Below are positions 30,027 through 34,755 of a stretch of DNA of 34,755 nucleotides, piece after piece. This DNA comes from an uncultured Ruminococcus sp. (GTDB taxonomy: Bacteria > Bacillota > Clostridia > Oscillospirales > Acutalibacteraceae), in NCBI GenBank assembly GCA_902802985.1, contig CADCOE010000042.1:1-34755 (forward strand), written 5' to 3'. Made by a program: the position numbers and the translations under genes. Below the pieces are notes generated by a model. The model ran no database searches, had not been told where the DNA came from, and saw only the letters and a program-made list of their open reading frames with translations. Numbering within the stretch: position 1 is the stretch's first letter; each line of letters starts with the position of its first letter.

Positions 30027-30737
30027 TCAGAGGTTAAAGGGCAGTGCTGTCAGCCAATAGATACCGTCAAATAGTGCATCCTGTATTTTGGTAATAATGC
30101 CGCCGTTAAGTCCTCCTGCCATCACCAGGACAAACAATGCTATTGAGAAAATTTGTTCATGCTGATAGAGCCAGTTAACCGCCTTGTCCGGTAAAAACGC
30201 CATCATTATTTTAGAGCCGTCCAGCGGTGGAATCGGAATAAAATTAAACACCGCAAGACCAATATTAATGATCATCAAATACATAAAGAAACGGATCACA
30301 TAGATCCAGAAAGAGTTGGATGACGAAAAATTTTCCACCGATACAAAATGACCGGCGGAAACCGCCGCAAGAATTCCGTTCATCGCAAAACCTGACAGCA
30401 AAGCCGCAATAAGATTAGCCATCGGACCTGCCAAAGCGGTAAGAGCCATACCCACTTTTTCATTTTTAAAATATCGGGGATCAACCGGTACAGGCTTAGC
30501 CCAGCCAAATCCGATCAGCAACAGCAGCATAGCACCCATCGGATCAATGTGTGCCAATGGATTAAGCGTAAGTCTGCCGTTGATTTTGGCGGTTTTGTCA
30601 CCCAGCTTATAAGCAACAAATCCATGTGCCCATTCGTGAAATGGAAGTACAAAAAACACAACCAACAACGTAGACAAAATATATACTATCACTGAAACCA
30701 AGTCAATGTTTCCTGATAAAAACATACTCAAAAGCAT
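30027..30737 (-). CDS. Site-2 protease family (M50) membrane metalloprotease
   Basis: This 236-residue multi-pass protein carries HEWAH (about residue 39 on) as the zinc motif and NFIPIPPLDGSKI (about residues 170-182), which supplies the third ligand, as in the short M50 group found beside scpA in Firmicutes. About five or six hydrophobic segments are visible. The substrate is unknown. The SD AAGGGATGA is about 12 bases from the ATG. It is the first gene of the scp cluster. Confidence 0.9.
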   Translation of the reverse strand: MLLSMFLSGNIDLVSVIVYILSTLLVVFFVLPFHEWAHGFVAYKLGDKTAKINGRLTLNPLAHIDPMGAMLLLLIGFGWAKPVPVDPRYFKNEKVGMALTALAGPMANLIAALLSGFAMNGILAAVSAGHFVSVENFSSSNSFWIYVIRFFMYLMIINIGLAVFNFIPIPPLDGSKIMMAFLPDKAVNWLYQHEQIFSIALFVLVMAGGLNGGIITKIQDALFDGIYWLTALPFNL

Positions 30738-30787
30738 TATTCACTTCATCCCTTCTGTATCAATGGAGTTAATGCGTAAAAACAACC

Positions 30788-30809
30788 GCAAGCTTTTGAA
30801 AAAGCTTGC
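30788..30809 (-). other. Hairpin upstream of the M50 gene
   Basis: GCAAGCTTT/AAAGCTTGC is a 9-bp perfect stem with a 4-nt loop, followed on the minus strand by GGTTGTTTTTACG. It may be a second terminator for the efp cluster or an attenuator in the M50 leader. The rest of 30738-30888 shows no gene. Confidence 0.5.
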
Positions 30810-30888
30810 CCAAAACTTTTCACTATGGGTTCACGAATAAATACTGTAACGAACAGACATTTTCAGGCATTCCTTACACTGTTTGGAA

Positions 30889-30928
30889 CAAAAAGGCGAA
30901 ACCCTGCCATTGATGCAAGATTTCGCCT
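30889..30928 (-). terminator. Terminator of the efp/CD1247-like genes
   Basis: AGGCGAAA (30894-30901) pairs with TTTCGCCT (30921-30928), and the minus strand continues into TTTTTGTTCC. It lies 28 bases past the stop of the zinc-ribbon gene. Confidence 0.8.
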
Positions 30929-30955
30929 GAAAAGCTTTGTGTAACCTGTGGAATA

Positions 30956-31396
30956 TTATTCCTCATCAGAGTTCTCTGTGTCGTCAAGCTCATCTTCATC
31001 ATAATCGAATTCAAGAGCTTCTCCGCATTTCGGGCACTCAATACCGCCCTCATTGAGCAAATCTTCTGTAAGCCCAATCTCGGTACCACAGTTCGGGCAA
31101 ACAACCTCATAAGCCATATCGCTGTCATCGCCCGATGAGCAATAACCACATTCGCAGGTATCGTCATCATCGTACTCATCATAGAGCAAGTCTTCTACAC
31201 CTGCCAGATCTTCGTCTATCGCATCTATCTGGTCACAAACATCATCATAGCTTTGCTCCAGCTGTACAATTTCGTCTGCCATCTCGTTAACAAGGTCGAC
31301 CAGTGCTTTAAGCACCTTTGTCTGCTTATCTTTGGGATCAAGCTCCAGTCCTTCTACAAGTCCCTTGATATATGCTGCCTTTTTTGTAAGATTCAT
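30956..31396 (-). CDS. Acidic zinc-ribbon protein (CD1247 N-terminal type)
   Basis: The protein has 146 residues and is very acidic. The N-terminal helical part (MNLTKKAAYIKGLVEGLELD) matches the 'CD1247 N-terminal domain' family of clostridia. Two zinc-binding pairs follow: CECGYC at about residue 76 and CPNCG...CPKCG at about residues 100-125. The tail is Asp/Glu-rich. A protein- or RNA-polymerase-contacting role can be guessed from the ribbon type but is not shown. GGAGGG lies 8 bases before the ATG. It follows efp by 37 bases and is the last gene of the cluster. Confidence 0.82.
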   Translation of the reverse strand: MNLTKKAAYIKGLVEGLELDPKDKQTKVLKALVDLVNEMADEIVQLEQSYDDVCDQIDAIDEDLAGVEDLLYDEYDDDDTCECGYCSSGDDSDMAYEVVCPNCGTEIGLTEDLLNEGGIECPKCGEALEFDYDEDELDDTENSDEE

Positions 31397-31433
31397 AGTT
31401 ACGCCCTCCGTGAAAGATTACGATTGCCAAGAC

Positions 31434-31991
31434 TTAGGCTCTGGCCATATATTCACCGGTTCTGGTATCGATCTGAATTTGCTCTCCTTCATTAATGAAG
31501 AGCGGAACCTTAATTTCTGCCCCTGTTTCCAAGGTAGCGGGTTTCGTAACGTTAGTAGCAGTATCACCCTTAAAGCCAGGATCTGTCTGTGTTACAGTCA
31601 ATACAACAAAGTTCGGCGGCTCAACACCAAAGACATTGCCCTTATAGGAAAGCACCTTACATACCATATTTTCCTTCACAAATTTAAAAGCATCACCCAG
31701 AACTTCTTTATTAATGGGGAGCTGTTCATAAGTTTCGTTATCCATAAAGTAGTAAAGGTCACCGTCACTGTAGAGGTATTCCATTTCTTTTCTCTCAATG
31801 AAAGCGGTAGGATATTTATCGTTGGGGTTAAAAGTTCTTTCAACAACGGCACCTGTAATGACGTTCTTGATCTTTGTACGAACAAAAGCCGCACCTTTGC
31901 CGGGTTTTACATGCTGGAATTCAAGGATAGTAACAACCTGTCCGTCCATATCAAAGGTTACGCCGTTTCTGAAATCGCCTGCTGTAATCAT
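31434..31991 (-). CDS. efp: Translation elongation factor P
   Basis: EF-P relieves ribosome stalling at polyproline. It has three beta-barrel domains and 185 residues. The loop that reaches the peptidyl-transferase centre is [13 protein letters not shown], with Lys32 at its tip as in Bacillus, where it is modified by 5-aminopentanol. The start is the ATG at 31991, with AGGAGG upstream. The open frame runs to 32075, but that 28-residue extension has no SD. It has its own promoter at 32090-32118 with a leader of about 90 nt. Confidence 0.96.
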   Translation of the reverse strand: MITAGDFRNGVTFDMDGQVVTILEFQHVKPGKGAAFVRTKIKNVITGAVVERTFNPNDKYPTAFIERKEMEYLYSDGDLYYFMDNETYEQLPINKEVLGDAFKFVKENMVCKVLSYKGNVFGVEPPNFVVLTVTQTDPGFKGDTATNVTKPATLETGAEIKVPLFINEGEQIQIDTRTGEYMARA

Positions 31992-32089
31992 AGAAAATCC
32001 TCCTATATTGGAAATATAAATGTAACCATTTCCGCAAAGCAGCTTTATCAATCGCTTTCCGGAAAAATCAGCCATAATATGCTCGTATT

Positions 32090-32118
32090 ATTATACTATA
32101 CCCCGCCGAAAATTGCAA
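32090..32118 (-). promoter_or_regulatory. Promoter for efp
   Basis: TTGCAA (32113-32118), a 17-base spacer and TATAAT (32090-32095) on the minus strand, 30 bases after the pepP-like stop. Confidence 0.75.
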
Positions 32119-32149
32119 GATTTTTACTTCATTTTATTTTCAGCTGCCA

Positions 32150-33226
32150 TCAAAGTTCGATCAGTTCTTTGGGAAGGGTTGCAAGATTGATACAGCCGTC
32201 CTTTGTCACAACGACCATATCTTCAATACGGACACCATATTGATTGGGAATGTATATTCCCGGTTCCACAGTAATAACCATACCGCTGCGAAGAATGACA
32301 TCACTGTCAGGTGATACCGAAGGCGCCTCGTGAATTTCCAGTCCCACACCGTGACCGGTTGAATGACCAAAATAGCCTTGATACCCTGCCTGATCGATAT
32401 AGGATCTTGCCGCAAAATCCACTTCACCGCAAGTCACGCCATCCTTTACAGCGGCTAATCCATTCATTTGTGCCTTCCATACAGTATGGTAAACACGCTT
32501 CATTGCCTCATCCGCTTTACCAAGCACAACAGTTCTGGTCATATCGCTGTGATAGCCATCATACAGGGCACCTATATCAAAAGTAATAAAATCTCCGTTG
32601 TGTACGGTTTCATCACCGGGCACACCGTGAGGCATCGAGGTTTTTTTTCCGGTAATGGTAATTAAATCAAAAGAAACGCCGTCTGCTCCTGCTTTTCGCA
32701 TTTTATATTCCAGCTCGAGCGCAAGGTCACGTTCACTGACGCCTTCTTTGATCAGTTTGAGGGTATCACTGAAAGCGTTTTCCGTGATAAGCTGTGCCTT
32801 ACGGATCTTTTCCACTTCATTTGCTGTTTTGGTGATACGCAGACGACTGATAATTTTATCCAATTCGGATGTTTTAACAGCCTTGGCACCTGCCTTCGTC
32901 AAAACCGTTTCGATGGCAGACGCTTCATTGAGCGTAAACGCAGATCCTTCCAGCATCACAGCCTTGAGGGAATGGTCACGAATAAGTTTTGTCAGCTCAT
33001 CGGACAATTTTTTAAATGTAATCACCTGACAGTTGCGGGCCTTTTTCTGTGCCGCCTCTCCATAGCGAAAATCCACCAATAGATAGGCTTCTTTTTTTGT
33101 CACCAGAAGATAGCCGAGTGACGAAACAAATCCCGTAAAATAGCGTCTGTTTTCATTGGAGATCACAAGAGCGGCATCGGCATCATCGGGCAAAAGGGAT
33201 GACAGCAAAGAAATTCCGGTGTTCAT
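32150..33226 (-). CDS. Xaa-Pro aminopeptidase/dipeptidase (M24B)
   Basis: This 358-residue two-domain protein has an N-terminal creatinase-like domain (residues 1-125) and an M24 pita-bread catalytic domain. Metal ligands are visible: Asp pairs in FDIGALYDGYHSDMTRTVV, His in STGHGVGLEIHEAP, Glu in VITVEPGIYIP and Glu in VRIEDMVVV. It cleaves residues next to proline. The position between aroQ and efp is the standard yqhS-yqhT-efp order of Firmicutes. AGGAGA lies about 8 bases before the ATG. Confidence 0.94.
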   Translation of the reverse strand: MNTGISLLSSLLPDDADAALVISNENRRYFTGFVSSLGYLLVTKKEAYLLVDFRYGEAAQKKARNCQVITFKKLSDELTKLIRDHSLKAVMLEGSAFTLNEASAIETVLTKAGAKAVKTSELDKIISRLRITKTANEVEKIRKAQLITENAFSDTLKLIKEGVSERDLALELEYKMRKAGADGVSFDLITITGKKTSMPHGVPGDETVHNGDFITFDIGALYDGYHSDMTRTVVLGKADEAMKRVYHTVWKAQMNGLAAVKDGVTCGEVDFAARSYIDQAGYQGYFGHSTGHGVGLEIHEAPSVSPDSDVILRSGMVITVEPGIYIPNQYGVRIEDMVVVTKDGCINLATLPKELIEL

Positions 33227-33259
33227 TTTCGGCTCTCCTTTCCAAAAGTATCACAATGA

Positions 33260-33697
33260 TTATTCTTCCAACAATTTGACCAATGCAGTGAGTCCAAGAT
33301 AATAACTGTTTTTACCGAAACCGGCAACAGAACCTGCACACACCGCCGAAATTACCGATTGGCAGCGAAACGGTTCCCGAGCATAGATATTGGACATATG
33401 TGTTTCCACTGTGGGAATGTGCACCGCTTCAATAGCATCGTGCAAGGCATAACTGTAATGAGTAAGAGCACCTGCATTGATCATAATACCATCCTTTTGA
33501 CCGTAAGCCGAATGGATCTTATCGATAATATCACCTTCGTGGTTAGACTGATAAATTTCCAAATCCAGTTTCATTTCCTCTGCCCACTGTTTCACCTGTT
33601 GGTTAATACTTTCGGCGGTTTCCGTTCCGTAGACATTTTTGTCACGGATACCCACCATATTCAGATTAGGCCCAAGAATAAAGAGTATTTTTTTCAT
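33260..33697 (-). CDS. aroQ: 3-dehydroquinate dehydratase, type II
   Basis: AroQ dehydrates 3-dehydroquinate to 3-dehydroshikimate in aromatic amino acid synthesis and is a dodecameric flavodoxin-like enzyme. The 145-residue sequence contains ILGPNLNMVG and VYGTET (the lid with catalytic Tyr), QSNHEGDIIDKIH, MINAGALTHYSYAL and VETHMSNIYAREPFR. The SD GGAGG lies in the last codons of the upstream gene, 3 bases from its stop. Confidence 0.96.
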   Translation of the reverse strand: MKKILFILGPNLNMVGIRDKNVYGTETAESINQQVKQWAEEMKLDLEIYQSNHEGDIIDKIHSAYGQKDGIMINAGALTHYSYALHDAIEAVHIPTVETHMSNIYAREPFRCQSVISAVCAGSVAGFGKNSYYLGLTALVKLLEE

Positions 33698-33700
33698 TGA

Positions 33701-34042
33701 TCATACCTCCGTTTTATGATTGACGACCTGATATTTCAGTTGTATGTTAAGTTCTTTGAGCTGTCGTCTGCCTGCATTCAAGAAGCGTTCGCAGTTTTCG
33801 GTATACTGATATTGAAAAGCAATTTCAATACGAAAATGATCAAATTCCCGGTTTCTGTATACTGCTCTATAACCTTTGTTCTGAATGTAACCAACATAAT
33901 TATTAATTTTACTTTGCAGCCCCTTGAGGTGTTCATACTCCTGTATCACCCAGTTATATGGATCACTGATCAGAAACACCAATGTATTGGTGTTTTCATC
34001 AATGCCCATACCGTCAATTTTGTTAGGGTCTTTTACCGACAT
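33701..34042 (-). CDS. Small conserved protein, possibly DUF6572
   Basis: This 113-residue soluble protein starts MSVKDPNKIDGMGIDENTNT and has a helical middle (HLKGLQSKINNYVGYIQNKG), with no metal or nucleotide motif. The N-terminal pattern recalls the DUF6572 family; I am not certain. It sits 15 bases after yqeG and 3 bases before aroQ, with AGGAG as SD, so it belongs to the same operon. Confidence 0.72.
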   Translation of the reverse strand: MSVKDPNKIDGMGIDENTNTLVFLISDPYNWVIQEYEHLKGLQSKINNYVGYIQNKGYRAVYRNREFDHFRIEIAFQYQYTENCERFLNAGRRQLKELNIQLKYQVVNHKTEV

Positions 34043-34057
34043 TGTTTCACGCTCCTT

Positions 34058-34549
34058 TTATTGGCGATTTAATTTTTTCCTGATACCGACTTCCATTTTA
34101 CGTCTCAGCCAGATAGTAAAACCGTGTTCTTCCGAGCGTGGTTCCAGCAATACAGACTGCATTCCTGCGAGATTGGCTCCCAGTACATCAGTATAGATCT
34201 GATCTCCTACAACCAGAACGGATTTCGGCTGTTCTTTGAGTTTTCGTTTGGCACGGTTAAATCCAAACGGAAATGGCTTGAGGCTCATTGCGACACAATC
34301 CAGCCCTACGCTGTCGGAAAACGGCTTGACTCTTTTTTGATAGTTATTGGAACAAATAACGATATGAATACCACTCTGCCGGATACAGTCGATCCATTGC
34401 TGCACGCCCTCATAAGGGATATGGGAAGTAGGCGGAGCCAGTGTATTGTCAACATCAAGCAGGATCGCATCAATTTGTAATTGCTGCAGCAGTTCGGGGG
34501 TAATATCCGTAACATTTTTGAGTGACACGGTCGGTTTCAATAGGCTCAT
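34058..34549 (-). CDS. yqeG: YqeG family HAD phosphatase
   Basis: This HAD-IIIA phosphatase of the YqeG/GEP4 type has the catalytic DVDNTL motif (residues 33-38 of the chosen protein), a Ser/Asn motif II in IVICSNN, Lys in LKPFPFGFN and acidic motif IV in VVGDQIYTDVLGAN. The family includes lipid phosphate phosphatases such as mitochondrial PGP phosphatase; the substrate in bacteria is unsettled. The start is the ATG at 34549 (MSLLKPTVSLK, 163 residues), with GGAGAA 7-8 bases upstream. The longer frame to 34615 has no support. Confidence 0.92.
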   Translation of the reverse strand: MSLLKPTVSLKNVTDITPELLQQLQIDAILLDVDNTLAPPTSHIPYEGVQQWIDCIRQSGIHIVICSNNYQKRVKPFSDSVGLDCVAMSLKPFPFGFNRAKRKLKEQPKSVLVVGDQIYTDVLGANLAGMQSVLLEPRSEEHGFTIWLRRKMEVGIRKKLNRQ

Positions 34550-34605
34550 CGGCAATTCTCCATCGAAAAATATAAACAAAAAGGATACTTCCTGTAGGAG
34601 AAGCC

Positions 34606-34621
34606 GCCGAAGCAATTCGGC
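34606..34621. other. Short GC-rich hairpin between rpsU and yqeG
   Basis: GCCGAA/TTCGGC stem (34606-34611 and 34616-34621) with a GCAA (plus) or TTGC (minus) loop. There is no T-tract next to it, so a terminator for rpsU is not clear. Confidence 0.35.
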
Positions 34622-34672
34622 AGGCGTTCGTCCCGGAAATATCCCTTAATTTACTGTGTAATATACAAAAAA

Positions 34673-34755
34673 TTATTTGTACTTACGCTTACGAGCAGCT
34701 TCAGACTTCTTTTTACGCTTTACAGAAGGCTTTTCATAAGCTTCTCTTTTACGAA
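34673..34755 (-). CDS. rpsU: 30S ribosomal protein S21, C-terminal part (cut by window edge)
   Basis: The last 26 codons before a TAA at 34673-34675 read RKREAYEKPSVKRKKKSEAA then RKRKYK, the basic tail of S21. The 5' part lies outside the window. It is on the same strand as yqeG, about 120 bases upstream of it. Confidence 0.93.
   Translation of the reverse strand, partial: RKREAYEKPSVKRKKKSEAARKRKYK

Noticed and set aside
31992..32075. A 28-residue N-terminal extension of EF-P
   Set aside because: EF-P length and Lys32 position fit the ATG at 31991 with its AGGAGG site; the extension overlaps the leader just after the promoter.
34550..34615. A 22-residue N-terminal extension of YqeG
   Set aside because: The SD GGAGAA sits before the ATG at 34549 and the extension reads as hydrophobic noise without a start signal.

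Overview
The window looks like chromosome of a low-to-moderate GC, sporulation-lineage Firmicute of the Oscillospiraceae, close to Ruminococcus. The pointers are conserved clostridial housekeeping clusters with strong Shine-Dalgarno sites, TTGACA/TATAAT promoters, a GerW/YtfJ spore-type gene and a secreted protein with type I dockerins and CBM25-like modules. An amylosome-bearing Ruminococcus (R. bromii-like) is my best guess; this is an inference and no marker gene settles it.

Layout. (1) 1-133 holds a minus-strand relic of an IS605-type right end, followed by a membrane-anchored transglutaminase-like protein. (2) 1632-3144 is a minus operon rsmD-coaD-coiled-coil gene with its own promoter and terminator, and uvrC sits upstream with a separate promoter and structured leader. 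(3) 5593-11730 is a plus-strand block of two large secreted paralogs. The first has two tandem N-terminal dockerins, about ten Ig-like modules and a CBM25-like module. The second has the same architecture without dockerins and ends at a strong terminator. (4) 11733-13223 is a mobile-element graveyard: a GC-richer coding remnant, two repeats of an IS605/omegaRNA-type hairpin with a TnpB C-terminal fragment, the HPr gene, a second TnpB C-terminal relic lying in the HPr 5' leader, and a very AT-rich gene-free stretch. (5) 13224-17038 is the minus operon ylxM-ffh-rpsP-khpA-rimM-trmD (SRP, ribosome and tRNA maturation), with a perfect inverted repeat between khpA and rimM. (6) 17116-24438 is a plus operon phoH-ybeY-dgkA-era-(55-codon small ORF)-recO-mutS2-unknown membrane protein, ended by a bidirectional terminator. 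(7) 24437-25258 is a DUF368 polyprenyl-phosphate transporter candidate. (8) 25355-30737 is a minus cluster M50 protease-scpA-scpB-DUF2953-gerW/ytfJ-dacB-rluB. (9) 30889-34549 is a minus cluster yqeG-DUF-aroQ-pepP-efp-CD1247-like, with a separate promoter before efp. (10) The right edge cuts rpsU.

How it fits together. Most of the window is core machinery for ribosome biogenesis, translation, envelope precursors, chromosome segregation and DNA repair. The accessory signal is concentrated between about 5.6 and 13.2 kb. There, a dockerin-bearing, non-catalytic, presumably glycan-binding pair lies beside a PTS regulator gene (HPr) bracketed by TnpB/omegaRNA-like relics. The most unusual observations are the tandem N-terminal dockerins with unlike recognition positions, the dockerin-free twin, and an HPr mRNA predicted to begin with an omegaRNA-like sequence. 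No function is demonstrated for any of these.
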